A stretch of DNA of 32,961 bases from an uncultured bacterium. Lineage in GTDB: Bacteria; Verrucomicrobiota; Lentisphaeria; Victivallales; Victivallaceae. Position numbers and translations under genes: made by a program. Where the stretch lies: NCBI GenBank assembly GCA_900551245.1, contig URVC01000055.1:1-32961 (forward strand), in the 5' to 3' direction. The notes beneath the pieces are model-generated. The model was not told the DNA's origin. It made no database searches and saw only the letters and a program-made list of their open reading frames with translations. Of the stretch, positions 1 to 8,154 are shown one piece after another. Positions within the stretch are counted from its first letter, which is position 1, and each line of letters starts with the position of its first letter.

Positions 1-1
1 C

Positions 2-934
2 CCCGATGCCGAGCGGTTCCAGCCACTTGGCGAAGTTGATGGCGTGCTGCTCGGCCAGCAGTTCGGTCGGCGCCATCAGCGCCACCTGCTTGCCGTGCGC
101 GATGGCGCGCAGGGCGGCCAGCGCGGCCCGGGCGCTGCCGAAAAGTCCGCCGGGGACGGTTGAGGGAGCCGGCGCCGGAGCCGGTGCCGGGGCGGGAGGC
201 GTCTGCACAGCGGGTGCGGCCGGTATCGCCGTCGCCGCGGGGGCGGGCGTTGCCGGAAGTTCCTCCGGTTCGCGGTTCGCGGAGGCGGGGGTGTGCGGCT
301 GCACCGCCGGGAAGTTGAAGATATGGTTCCGGAAGAGCGCGTGCCAGTCGGAGAAATAGATGACGATCAGCCCGCCGGTGACCAGCGTCCAGCCGAAGAT
401 CATGGTTCCTACAGCGCCGATCAGTTTGCGGAGGACGCCCTCCTGCAGGGCGAATTCCTCCACCGGCGGCGCGGCGAGAACCTGCCCGATGGCGCCGCCG
501 GAGAGGGCCAGCTCGGGAACGCCGGCTCTGCCGATGCCGAGGTGATCGGTGACATAGACGAAGGGGTAGGGCGAGAGTGCGAAGAGCAGCATCAGGCCGA
601 AGAGCAGCATCAGCTCCCCGGTGAAGAAGAGCAGGGGGCGTCCGGCGCCGGGCAGAAAGGCCCGCACCGCCCGCAACAGCGTGAGAAAGAGCAAAACGTA
701 GGTGGTCAGCCCGAAGAGATTGAAGAGCCAGTAGGCGAGGAAGGCACCGAGATTCCCGATCCAGTTTTTCGGAGGGGCGTCGATTCCGCCGGTGATGGAG
801 GCTCCGTCAGCGGGGCTGTAGGAGAGCACGGCCAGGAAGATCAGCAGAAGTCCGGCAAAGTAGAAGATGTAGCGGACCCGGAAATTGGATTCCTGCAGTT
901 CCGTTTCGCCGCTTCCGGCCGTTCCGTTTCCCAT
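2..934 (-). CDS. FtsK/SpoIIIE-type membrane protein, N-terminal part (runs off left edge), with RecG-like end
   Basis: Partial gene, 311 codons visible, ATG at 934 preceded by AGGATCGG. Four hydrophobic segments (about residues 22-45, 60-90, 100-125 and 185-210) with a 'SPADGA' loop match the FtsK/SpoIIIE 4TM membrane domain, which anchors the DNA translocase at the division septum. A Pro/Ala-rich linker follows (about residues 225-260, with a PAPAPA run), as expected between the FtsK membrane and motor domains. From about residue 270 to the window edge, however, the sequence resembles helicase motif Ia of RecG (ALRAIAHGKQVALMAPTE, then LLAEQH), not FtsK. The RecG Walker A lysine that should lie just before it is absent. 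The frame is open across the junction. I am confident of the FtsK N-terminus. The RecG part is either an assembly chimera at the contig end or a true fusion, and I favour the chimera. Confidence 0.75.
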   Translation of the reverse strand, partial: MGNGTAGSGETELQESNFRVRYIFYFAGLLLIFLAVLSYSPADGASITGGIDAPPKNWIGNLGAFLAYWLFNLFGLTTYVLLFLTLLRAVRAFLPGAGRPLLFFTGELMLLFGLMLLFALSPYPFVYVTDHLGIGRAGVPELALSGGAIGQVLAAPPVEEFALQEGVLRKLIGAVGTMIFGWTLVTGGLIVIYFSDWHALFRNHIFNFPAVQPHTPASANREPEELPATPAPAATAIPAAPAVQTPPAPAPAPAPAPSTVPGGLFGSARAALAALRAIAHGKQVALMAPTELLAEQHAINFAKWLEPLGIG

Positions 935-976
935 AATTCCGATCCTGTATTACCTGGTGCAAACTCAATCGGATGT

Positions 977-1004
977 AATATACCGCGCCATTTGCGAATT
1001 GCAA
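977..1004 (-). promoter_or_regulatory. Sigma70-like promoter for the ftsK-like gene
   Basis: On the minus strand, -35 TTGCAA (1004-999) and -10 TATATT (982-977) are separated by 16 bases. They lie about 45 bases upstream of the ATG at 934. Both hexamers are close to consensus; the assignment rests only on sequence match and position. Confidence 0.5.
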
Positions 1005-1150
1005 CAAAACGAAGTCGATTTGCGGAAATAAATCTCGACGTTCGTTCTGACGGCGTGGAAGAAGGCGCGGGGATTTCCTGCCGTTCTTCGCTCCTGCCGT
1101 CCGGCGGCCGTTCTGCTTCTGGGAGGAAGAGGGGAATGTTTTTTTCAAAA

Positions 1151-1160
1151 AAAACGTTTT
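1151..1160. promoter_or_regulatory. Putative LacI-family operator O1 (upstream)
   Basis: Perfect 10-base palindrome AAAACGTTTT with the central CG typical of LacI/GalR-family operators. It lies 5 bases upstream of the -35 hexamer of the adjacent LacI gene. An identical copy lies exactly 100 bases downstream. Binding by the neighbouring regulator is inferred. Confidence 0.65.
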
Positions 1161-1165
1161 ATCTA

Positions 1166-1194
1166 TTGACATTTTATTTTATTTGTTGTATAAT
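1166..1194 (+). promoter_or_regulatory. Consensus sigma70 promoter of the LacI-pseudopilin-hydrolase operon
   Basis: Perfect -35 TTGACA (1166-1171) and perfect -10 TATAAT (1189-1194) with the ideal 17-base spacer. The predicted start is near 1201, leaving a leader of about 85 bases before the ATG at 1286. A match this good implies strong basal transcription that needs repression, which fits the palindromes on either side. Confidence 0.85.
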
Positions 1195-1250
1195 TATAAC
1201 AGAACGAATCCATTTAAAAAATGATTTCTTTCAATTATAAGTTACTTGAT

Positions 1251-1260
1251 AAAACGTTTT
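1251..1260. promoter_or_regulatory. Putative LacI-family operator O2 (downstream)
   Basis: Second identical AAAACGTTTT palindrome, within the predicted transcribed leader and 25 bases before the ATG. With O1 it brackets the promoter, an arrangement suited to looping or roadblock repression by the LacI-family protein encoded immediately downstream. Confidence 0.65.
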
Positions 1261-1285
1261 CCTGATAATTTTCCAGGATTGGAGC

Positions 1286-2368
1286 ATGAAAATGGCAGTT
1301 GCCCGTACAGGAATTAAAGATGTTGCAAGACTGGCGGGGGTTTCGGTCGCCACCGTCTCGAAGGTGTTCAATCCGTCGCGGACGACGAATATCCGGATGA
1401 GCGAATCGACCCGCCGGCGGGTGCTGGAGGCGGCGGAGCAGCTCGATTATACGCCGAATTACGGTGCGACGCTGCTGCGTGGCCAGAGTTCCCACACGAT
1501 CGGATTTTCGCTGTCGCTTCCGGCGGAGGTGGGGGCGATGTACATGTCGGATTATCCGCGTGAAATTCTGAACGGACTGGGACAGGCGGCAGAGGCCGGA
1601 GGCTATCAGATTCTGCTGATTCACGGTGGCGATTACCGCAACTACATGGACATTGAGCGGATTGACGCGCTGGTGATCCTCGGGTTCCGGGTGATCAGCA
1701 ACGCCCGGCAGGCGGAGATGATCGAAATGTTTCAGCGTTTCAACCGCCGGCAGTATCCCTATGTGGTGATCAACAACAGCTGCGATGCGCTGCCGGTTCC
1801 GTCGATCAATCTGGATAACCGGCATGGTGTGAAGCTGATCGCCGAGCTGATCCGTCGGAAGGGATATTCTTCGGTCGGTTTCGTCGGTGAGCTCACCTCC
1901 AATCCGCAGTCCCATCTGGTCGAGCGGGAAAATCTGCTCCGGGAGTTTCTGGCAGGCAGCGGCATCAACTGCGATGAGAGTGTTTTTCTGAATGGTGCAC
2001 GGCCCGGTGTGCCCGACCTGCCGCGGACCGGGCTGTACAGCCATACCGACGGAATGGAGGCGGTCCGGCTGCTGCACCGCCGTGGAACGTTGCCGCGCTG
2101 TCTGGTCTGCGGCAACGACACGATTGCGCAGGGGGTGATCTGTGCGGCGGCGCAGTTGGGAATCCGCATTCCGGAGGAGCTGGCGATCATCGGCTTCGAC
2201 GATCTGCTCTATTCGCAGTTTTTCAATCCGCCGTTGACGACGGTTCATCAACCGTATGAGGAGTTCGGGCGTCTCGCGTATGAGTACGTGATCCGCAAAC
2301 TCGCTGACCCGGATCACTTCGCCCAGATCGAAATCAAACCTACGCTGATGGAAAGGAGCACCACATGA
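1286..2368 (+). CDS. LacI/GalR-family transcriptional regulator
   Basis: 360 residues, the usual LacI-family length. The N-terminal HTH is clear: 'IKDVARLAGVSVATVSKVFN' at residues 10-29, followed by a hinge region rich in Arg and Ala. Residues from about 68 to 355 form the periplasmic-binding-protein-like sensor domain, with the family's 'AIIGFDD' strand and 'TTVHQPYEEFGR' segment near the end. Such proteins dimerise and bind a palindromic operator, released or tightened by a sugar ligand. The ATG at 1286 follows GGATTGGAGC; a second ATG at 1292 is possible. The stop overlaps the pseudopilin start (ATGA), so the two are translationally coupled. It probably controls its own operon through the flanking palindromes. 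The ligand is unknown; the downstream hydrolase suggests a polysaccharide breakdown product. Confidence 0.93.
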   Translation: MKMAVARTGIKDVARLAGVSVATVSKVFNPSRTTNIRMSESTRRRVLEAAEQLDYTPNYGATLLRGQSSHTIGFSLSLPAEVGAMYMSDYPREILNGLGQAAEAGGYQILLIHGGDYRNYMDIERIDALVILGFRVISNARQAEMIEMFQRFNRRQYPYVVINNSCDALPVPSINLDNRHGVKLIAELIRRKGYSSVGFVGELTSNPQSHLVERENLLREFLAGSGINCDESVFLNGARPGVPDLPRTGLYSHTDGMEAVRLLHRRGTLPRCLVCGNDTIAQGVICAAAQLGIRIPEELAIIGFDDLLYSQFFNPPLTTVHQPYEEFGRLAYEYVIRKLADPDHFAQIEIKPTLMERSTT

Positions 2369-3120
2369 CAAGATCCAGAATTTCAGGCTCGACCGCAGTT
2401 TTGCAAGTGAATCGGTCGGTAAAAATATTCACTCTTATCGAATTACTTATCGTAATTGCGATCATCGCAATTCTGGCGGCCATGCTGCTGCCTGCGCTGA
2501 ACAAGGCGCGGGAAAAGGCGGCCCAGACAAAATGTTTGAACAATTTTAAAACCATTGGACTTGCGATGTTTCAATATCAGGCGGACAATCACGACTGGTT
2601 TCCCGGTTATACGGAATCAGGGAAGAGCAACTGGACCACTTCGCCGCTGGAAGGGCGCTGGTTTCAGAAACTCGAACGTTACACCGGCAATTTTTTAATT
2701 TTCAATTGCGAAAAGCAAATGCGACCAGGGTCTGCCGTGAAAAATGTCGATACCGACGGCATTCCGCGTGGTCGTGCTGTCGATGGCGGTGTCTGCAACA
2801 GTGCGATCAACTCCGCGCTGTTCAAAGCCAATGGAATCAAATATTCCCGGATCGAACAGGTGGCCAGAAGTTATTGGAGGAAACCTTCAGCTCTTTCGCA
2901 AGTTGTTGTCATGGATGGTGTATTCAATATCTATTCTTCGCAGGATAGTGATTCATCGATGGGCAGTTTGTTTGGAATCAAATACCATTTTCTGCACGGG
3001 GAATTGACAAATGTCCTGTTCCCGGATGGGCATGCTGCCTCCAAACGACTTGCCGATTTCCAGCGTAATGCGTCCAACGAGAACATGGATTATGTTCAGA
3101 TGATCTATGTGATTAATTGA
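2365..3120 (+). CDS. Type II secretion-type pseudopilin with H-X9-DG motif
   Basis: 251 residues. The ATG at 2365 has a strong AAAGGAG site 7 bases upstream and overlaps the LacI stop. Residues 22-41 are the classic type IV pilin/pseudopilin helix, beginning FTLIELLIVIAIIAILAAM. Phe22 is the expected +1 residue and Glu26 the conserved Glu at +5. The residue before the cut site is Ile, not Gly. The leader is long (21 residues). The C-terminus has His211 followed by nine residues and Asp221-Gly222, the prepilin-associated H-X9-DG signature known from Planctomycetes, Verrucomicrobia and Lentisphaerae. It lies between a LacI regulator and a secreted hydrolase, 10 bases before the latter. Its role is not known; a surface or periplasmic adaptor for the enzyme is inferred. 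Confidence 0.9.
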   Translation: MTRSRISGSTAVLQVNRSVKIFTLIELLIVIAIIAILAAMLLPALNKAREKAAQTKCLNNFKTIGLAMFQYQADNHDWFPGYTESGKSNWTTSPLEGRWFQKLERYTGNFLIFNCEKQMRPGSAVKNVDTDGIPRGRAVDGGVCNSAINSALFKANGIKYSRIEQVARSYWRKPSALSQVVVMDGVFNIYSSQDSDSSMGSLFGIKYHFLHGELTNVLFPDGHAASKRLADFQRNASNENMDYVQMIYVIN

Positions 3121-3130
3121 GGAAGAGATC

Positions 3131-5857
3131 ATGAAGTTTTTTCTTTTTTCTCTTCTGCTGTTTTCCTCAGTTCAGATATATTCCGCGCCAATTCTGAAAG
3201 AGGACAGAATCGAGTTTCCTGTGCCGAAACTGGGAGTCCTGGAAATATTCTGGCCGGGCTACCGAGCGGAATCCGATGACCGGATGCTGTCGCCGAAGAT
3301 TGTTGAAAAGGGGGAGCATCATGCGGTGCTGCGTTTCCCCGACGGAGATCTGCCTGATGTGAAGATCACATTGCAGAATGATATCATCCGCCTGGAATAC
3401 GGCAGCGGCCGGACCGGCACACTGCACATACGCTTGACATTCCCGCAACGGCCGGGGAGGAATTTCAGCTGGAGAATTCCTGGAAAGCAGATGGATTTTC
3501 GTCCGCTTCCGGCAGTTTTGCAGGAGAAGCATCATATCTGGCGCGGCCGGGCGTCAGGATTCGAATTTGCGGAAGAAGATATCCGTAATGTGGTTGTCAC
3601 ATGGTCGCGGGAATCCTATTGTGAACTTCAGGACAACCGCAAGTGGAACTGGCCGGTCTTTCAGCTTGACATCTTTCGGCCGGTTCCGAAAAAAGGAAAG
3701 CGTGACAATCTGGAAATTCACCTTCAGGCTGCCGAGTCGAAGATGCCTCGCTCGCGAAAAGGGCCCGTCTGCGATCGTTTCGGCCAATCGATGAAGGTGG
3801 AATGGCCCGGGAAGATACGTCGGGACGAAGAACTCAAAGCCGATCTCGTCTCTGATCGCGCATACTACCGCTCGTTCACACCGTTGGCAACGGATGCATT
3901 CGGCGGAAAACTGGACAGCGAGATTCACTGGAATGCCGGCGGTTTTTTCAAACTCGGCAAATACAATGGGCACGATATTTTCATCTCGCCGGACGGGAAT
4001 CCTTTTTTTCAGCTGGCGGTCTGCACAGTTGCTCCGTGTGATGATTATACCTATGTCAAGGGCCGTGAAGATCTGTACCTGGAGCTTCCGTCTCGGAAAG
4101 CTCCCTTTGACAAAGCCTGGATGAATCCGGACGTTGTCTCGTTTTACATCGCGAATTACATTCGAAAGACCGGAACGCCTTTCTGTTTGGCGGCATGGAA
4201 ACGCGATGTCGTCTATCGGCTCCGGCAATGGGGGTTCAACAGTCAGGGGGCTTTCCGCGATACGCCGGAACTGAATCGGAAACTGCAGTTCCCGTACTGC
4301 CCGGAGCTGCCGTTTCAGGGGGTCCCCTGTTTTATCGCCGATGTGTTTGATCCATTTTCCCCCGATGTACGCGAGGCGATTGACCGGAATTTCCGCAGAT
4401 TGAAACGGGACGCGAGCAATCCCGTGATCATCGGTTACTTCTCCGGAAATGAACGGAAATATTCGGAGGTTGCGGCGCGCCTTCTCGCCTGTGACGGCAA
4501 CGTGGCGGCCCGGCGTGAACTGGTCCGATTTCTGAAAGAACGGTATCAAGGCGATGTGGAGCGGTTTTCCGCCGCCTGGAATCTGCCGATCCGGAACTTT
4601 GCCGAACTGGAGAAGATCCATCCGGATTTGAAAACTCCTGCCGCCTGGAACGATTTGAATGAGTTCATGGATCATTTTTTTGACGCCTATTTCAAGCTCA
4701 TTCATGATACTTTTCGAAAATATGACCGGAATCATCTGCTGCTCGGCGCCCGTTTCCTGCCCGGACAAACGCGTGTGGAGGCTGCGGTGAGAGCCGCAGG
4801 AAAGTACAACGATGTGTTCAGTCTCAATTATTACAGTTATGAGATAGAAAACCACTTTCTGGAACGGATTCATCGCCTTTCCGGGGTGCCGCTGCTGCTG
4901 AGTGAGTGGCATTTCGGTTCTACCGAACAGGGGTTGGCCGGGGCAATCCGGCCGGTTCGAAATCAGCGGGAGCGGGCTCTTCACTACCGCCATTATGTGG
5001 AACAGGCCGCCGCACTTCCTTTTGTGGTTGGAATTCAGTGGTTCAGCCTGCTTGATCAGGCTCTGACTGGACGATGGTTTCAAAAGTATCAGGGCGAGAA
5101 TATGAACATCGGATTCCTGAATGTCGCCGATCGTCCGTACCGTGAACTGGCTGCCGCTGCCGCCGAAACCAATGGTCGTGTCTATGATATTATCGCCGGA
5201 AAAATCGAGCCGTTCAGCCGAGTTTCCGGCCTTGTCCGGACTGCGCGGCAACCGAAGAAAACGTTCATTCCGCGGGCTGTTGAAGGGCATAAGGTCGACG
5301 GCATCCGTTCTCCGTGGCCGGGACGTCCTGCCGAGCGGCTCGGCAGGCTGGACCTCGTACACGGTGATAGCGCTTCCGTATCCGCTGACTTCTGGCTTTG
5401 CTATGATCAGGATTTTCTTTATCTTTATGCGGATGTAGCGGATTCTACTCCAGGTATGAATCCGTTTTCTCCGGCTCTCTTCTGGCAGGGAGATGCTGTC
5501 GAATTGTTCTTTGGGCCGAATGAGATAACGAAAGACGGGCAGCTGCGTTTCGGCGACTGTCAGCTCCTCTTGTCCGCCGGCGGCAACAGCCGCGGCTACT
5601 GGTGCAACCGTCGGGAGCAACCGCCCGTGAAACGTGTTGTCCGCATTTGGACGGACCGGAAAGGTTACACCATGGAAGCCGCAATTCCGTGGCAGGCTCT
5701 CGGAATCAAACCGGAGAACGGAACAGAATTCCGCTTTGATCTCGGCCTTGACAACTTTGACGGAAAACAGCCGCAGAAATGCCAGTTGATGTGGTCTGGA
5801 ACCGGAAGGAACAGTGAGGACCGTACCAACTGGGGGACTGCGGTCCTCGTCGATTGA
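3131..5857 (+). CDS. Secreted clan-A glycoside hydrolase (GH50/agarase-like) with C-terminal CBM9-like domain
   Basis: 908 residues; a GAGGAAGAG site lies just before the ATG. A signal peptide (residues 1-19, ending YSA) directs export. The central part resembles GH50-type beta-agarase and beta-galactosidase-like TIM barrels: a 'DGNPFF' strand, 'YVKGREDL', 'RLRQWGFNS' near residue 365, a 'SGNE' motif with Glu441 as likely acid/base, and 'LLSEWHFG' with Glu592 as likely nucleophile. Residues from about 712 to the end look like a CBM9/DOMON-type beta-sandwich ('GDAVELFFGPNE', 'YTMEAAIPWQALG', 'FDLGLDNFD'), often fused to such enzymes for glycan binding. It is last in the LacI-pseudopilin operon. 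The exact substrate cannot be read from sequence; a galactan-type polymer is the best guess. Confidence 0.85.
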   Translation: MKFFLFSLLLFSSVQIYSAPILKEDRIEFPVPKLGVLEIFWPGYRAESDDRMLSPKIVEKGEHHAVLRFPDGDLPDVKITLQNDIIRLEYGSGRTGTLHIRLTFPQRPGRNFSWRIPGKQMDFRPLPAVLQEKHHIWRGRASGFEFAEEDIRNVVVTWSRESYCELQDNRKWNWPVFQLDIFRPVPKKGKRDNLEIHLQAAESKMPRSRKGPVCDRFGQSMKVEWPGKIRRDEELKADLVSDRAYYRSFTPLATDAFGGKLDSEIHWNAGGFFKLGKYNGHDIFISPDGNPFFQLAVCTVAPCDDYTYVKGREDLYLELPSRKAPFDKAWMNPDVVSFYIANYIRKTGTPFCLAAWKRDVVYRLRQWGFNSQGAFRDTPELNRKLQFPYCPELPFQGVPCFIADVFDPFSPDVREAIDRNFRRLKRDASNPVIIGYFSGNERKYSEVAARLLACDGNVAARRELVRFLKERYQGDVERFSAAWNLPIRNFAELEKIHPDLKTPAAWNDLNEFMDHFFDAYFKLIHDTFRKYDRNHLLLGARFLPGQTRVEAAVRAAGKYNDVFSLNYYSYEIENHFLERIHRLSGVPLLLSEWHFGSTEQGLAGAIRPVRNQRERALHYRHYVEQAAALPFVVGIQWFSLLDQALTGRWFQKYQGENMNIGFLNVADRPYRELAAAAAETNGRVYDIIAGKIEPFSRVSGLVRTARQPKKTFIPRAVEGHKVDGIRSPWPGRPAERLGRLDLVHGDSASVSADFWLCYDQDFLYLYADVADSTPGMNPFSPALFWQGDAVELFFGPNEITKDGQLRFGDCQLLLSAGGNSRGYWCNRREQPPVKRVVRIWTDRKGYTMEAAIPWQALGIKPENGTEFRFDLGLDNFDGKQPQKCQLMWSGTGRNSEDRTNWGTAVLVD

Positions 5858-5873
5858 TGGGCTGAAAAAACTT

Positions 5874-5903
5874 GCGCCCGGCGCGGGGTTCCGTGCCGGG
5901 CGC
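5874..5903. terminator. Bidirectional hairpin terminator between convergent genes
   Basis: A perfect 9-base-pair stem GCGCCCGGC / GCCGGGCGC (5874-5882 with 5895-5903) and a 12-base loop, between the 3' ends of the plus-strand hydrolase and the minus-strand oxidoreductase. On the minus strand it is followed by AAGTTTTTT, a good U-tract. On the plus strand the tail (GTCTTTC) is weaker. It therefore mainly serves the oxidoreductase. Confidence 0.75.
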
Positions 5904-5925
5904 GTCTTTCGGTTTCGCCGGTGCG

Positions 5926-7158
5926 TCAGTCGAGGTCGGCGATGTGGCAGGGGTAGCCGAGTTTCTTGCGCAGCGCGTCAAGATCGAGCTCCCACGCCTC
6001 GCACTTTTGCTCGATCTGCATCGCGGCGGCAAGTCCGCACACCTGGCCGGTCATCGCCACCGCCGGAATCAGCCGGGCGGCATCCCAGGCGTCGCCGATC
6101 GCCGAGACCGAACGGCCCGTCACCAGCAGCGAACCGATGTGCTCCTTCGGAATCATCACACCGAACGGAACCTCCCAGACGATCCCCGGGCCGGAGATTC
6201 CGGCGATCATGCCGATCGAATCCGGTTCCGCCCGGTTGTACTGCTGATTCTGCATCGTCCGGTCCCCCTCGATCGAATAGATCTTGCGAAGGAGCGGCAT
6301 CAGCGGCAGTTTCACCGGGAACAGCGTCTCACGGTCCGCCTCCCCGCTCTCGTACGCCTTGCGGTAATGTTCGCGCATCACCCGGTGGCTCTTGAGCACG
6401 AACTCCGAAACCGATTTCCCGGAAATACCGTGGAAATAGAGCTTCTCCCGGTCCTCCCCTTCCGGCAGTTCGACGTCGTGAAGCATGTCCGCCCGGCCGG
6501 GAATCGGCGTGAACTCCCGCGTCACGTTGGAGCCGAACAACCCCAGCGGAATGTTGTCGAAGGGAGAGCGTTTCTGACGTTTCTCGTCGTAGTCCAGCAT
6601 CCAGGTGGCGAGACAGTTGTCGTCGGTCCGGCAGGAGGCTCCGGCGCGGCGCGCAAGATCCGCGTCGCCGGTGGCGTCGATGAAGCACTTCGCCTCGATG
6701 CGGAGCCGGCCGCTCTTGTTCTCCACCTCGACGGCGGCGATTCTGCCGTTGTCGCGTTCCACCGCGCAGAAGAGGGTGTCCAGCCAGATGTCGACGCCCG
6801 CCTCTTCGAGCGCTTCATCGAGCGCCAGCATGAAGGCCGCCGGACTGAACGCCGCCTGAAGCCGTTCTTTCGTTTCCGTGTTCCGGCCGTTCTTCCAGGC
6901 GGCGGGAATCCGCCCCGGCCCGTAGAGCAAACTCCGGTGCAGCAGTTCTTCGGAGATGCCGAAGGTGACCTGGCGGCCGCGGCCGTCGCAGAGTGGCAGA
7001 TAGAAGTAGATCAGCCCGGCGGTGGCGAGGCCGCCGAGCAGCACGTTTTTCTCCATCAGAATGGTTTTGCAGCCGCAACGGGCGGCCTGCAGGGCGGCTG
7101 CGGCTCCGGCGACTCCGCCGCCGATGACCGCGACATCATACTGTTTTGCGGACTTCAC
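5926..7158 (-). CDS. FAD-dependent oxidoreductase (FAD_oxidored family)
   Basis: About 410 residues from a GTG at 7158, chosen because GGAAAGGAG lies 6 bases upstream. In-frame ATGs at 7191 and 7203 would add 11 or 15 residues but have poor sites. The N-terminus is a Rossmann dinucleotide motif ('VIGGGVAGAAAALQAARCG') followed by an acidic strand end ('MEKN'). The middle has 'FIDATGDADLARRAGA' and the C-terminus 'GRSVSAIGDAWDAARLIPA' plus 'MTGQVCGLAAAM', all hallmarks of the FAD_oxidored (PF12831) group. These cytosolic flavoproteins are common in carbohydrate-use loci of Lentisphaerae and Planctomycetes; their reactions are mostly unassigned. It is divergent from an AraC-type gene that may regulate it. 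No signal peptide is evident. Confidence 0.87.
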   Translation of the reverse strand: MKSAKQYDVAVIGGGVAGAAAALQAARCGCKTILMEKNVLLGGLATAGLIYFYLPLCDGRGRQVTFGISEELLHRSLLYGPGRIPAAWKNGRNTETKERLQAAFSPAAFMLALDEALEEAGVDIWLDTLFCAVERDNGRIAAVEVENKSGRLRIEAKCFIDATGDADLARRAGASCRTDDNCLATWMLDYDEKRQKRSPFDNIPLGLFGSNVTREFTPIPGRADMLHDVELPEGEDREKLYFHGISGKSVSEFVLKSHRVMREHYRKAYESGEADRETLFPVKLPLMPLLRKIYSIEGDRTMQNQQYNRAEPDSIGMIAGISGPGIVWEVPFGVMIPKEHIGSLLVTGRSVSAIGDAWDAARLIPAVAMTGQVCGLAAAMQIEQKCEAWELDLDALRKKLGYPCHIADLD

Positions 7159-7274
7159 GGGAAACTCCTTTCCTTTTGTCGTTTGATCCATAACATACCA
7201 CACATTCCTTTAAAAGAAAATGGCATTTTTTCCGGATTTTATGTCTCTGCGTCCAAAAGCGGCTTGAAAAGCAC

Positions 7275-8147
7275 GTGGAGACAAACTATACTTTCTCCAT
7301 GCAGAAGATCAATATCAGTCCCGGCCAGATCTTTGACGGAATCCACGTCCGGCTGCTCCGCGTTGCCACCGGAGCGATCACGGCGCGCATCCCGTCGTGG
7401 TGCCGTTGTGGCTACCCGGAATTCATTCTGATCCGCGAAGGCGCGGTCCGGAGCGAGTTCAAGGAGGCGCCCGGGCGGTTCATCGAGCGGCCCGCCCATT
7501 CGATCATCCATTTTCCGCAGGATTCGATCCGCCGCACCTGGCTGGCGTCGGAGGTGCAGGCCCCCTATGTGTCGTTGACCTTCTCCGCCCGGAGCGATCT
7601 GCTCTTCGACCTCTTCGGGCTGTTGCAGATTCCGGATTTCATCCGCTCGGAGGAGGCGGAAACGATCATGTGCCGGCTTGTTCCGCTTGTCGGGGCGGAA
7701 GCGCTCGCCGATCAGCTGCTCGTGCAGGAGCTGCTGGTGCGTTTCCTGCGGATTGTGGTCACCCAGTCGACGATTCGCGAAGAGGCGGTGCGCTACTGCC
7801 GGGAACGGTGGTTTCAGGAGGTGGCCGCCTGCATCGACTCCGATCCGGGGCGGGCGTTTTCGCCGGGGGAGCTGGCGAAACGGTGCGGCATGTCCCGCCA
7901 GTCCTTCTACAGCAAATTCAAGCAGGCGACCGGAATGGCCCCTCTGGAGTACATCCGGCGCAAGCGTCTGCGCGAAGCGGAGCTTCTGCTGCTCGACGGC
8001 GACGCCGGAATCGGTGAAATCGCGGAGAGGCTCCGTTTCGCCGACCAGTTCCACTTCTCCCACCTCTTCAAGAAGGTGTACGGCATGTCGCCGCTGCGCT
8101 TCCGCAAGGCGGGGCGGGAGCGGAACCGTCAGCTTTACCGGAGTTGA
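7275..8147 (+). CDS. AraC-family transcriptional regulator
   Basis: 290 residues from a GTG at 7275; the ATG at 7299 is an alternative, and neither has a clear ribosome-binding site. Residues from about 30 to 130 form a cupin-like sensor region. The C-terminal 95 residues are a standard double-HTH AraC domain: 'GELAKRCGMSRQSFYSKFKQ' near 198-217, then 'YIRRKRLREAELLL', then 'IGEIAERLRFADQFHFSHLF' and 'YGMSPLRFRK'. These proteins usually activate catabolic genes on binding a small sugar. It is divergent from the FAD oxidoreductase and converges with the SGNH hydrolase, their stops being only 7 bases apart. Control of the oxidoreductase is inferred from the divergent layout. Confidence 0.9.
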   Translation: METNYTFSMQKINISPGQIFDGIHVRLLRVATGAITARIPSWCRCGYPEFILIREGAVRSEFKEAPGRFIERPAHSIIHFPQDSIRRTWLASEVQAPYVSLTFSARSDLLFDLFGLLQIPDFIRSEEAETIMCRLVPLVGAEALADQLLVQELLVRFLRIVVTQSTIREEAVRYCRERWFQEVAACIDSDPGRAFSPGELAKRCGMSRQSFYSKFKQATGMAPLEYIRRKRLREAELLLLDGDAGIGEIAERLRFADQFHFSHLFKKVYGMSPLRFRKAGRERNRQLYRS

Positions 8148-8154
8148 ATCCGGC

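Larger units (their letters stand above)
935..1285. other. Divergent intergenic region between ftsK-like gene and LacI operon
   Basis: This 351-base stretch has no convincing gene. It holds the minus-strand promoter near 977-1004, a GC-rich segment of no recognised function (about 1040-1130), and the AT-rich control region of the LacI operon (1146-1265) with a promoter and two palindromes. Confidence 0.6.

Noticed and set aside
160..215. GC-rich tandem repeat
   Set aside because: It is the DNA of the Pro/Ala linker in the FtsK-like protein, not an independent repeat element.
293..1240. 315-codon plus-strand frame over the ftsK-like gene
   Set aside because: Glu/Gln/Gly-rich shadow of the membrane protein on the other strand; it also runs through the LacI promoter.
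3554..5620. 688-codon open frame antisense to the first hydrolase
   Set aside because: The hydrolase on the plus strand has a signal peptide, catalytic motifs and a binding module; the antisense product has none.
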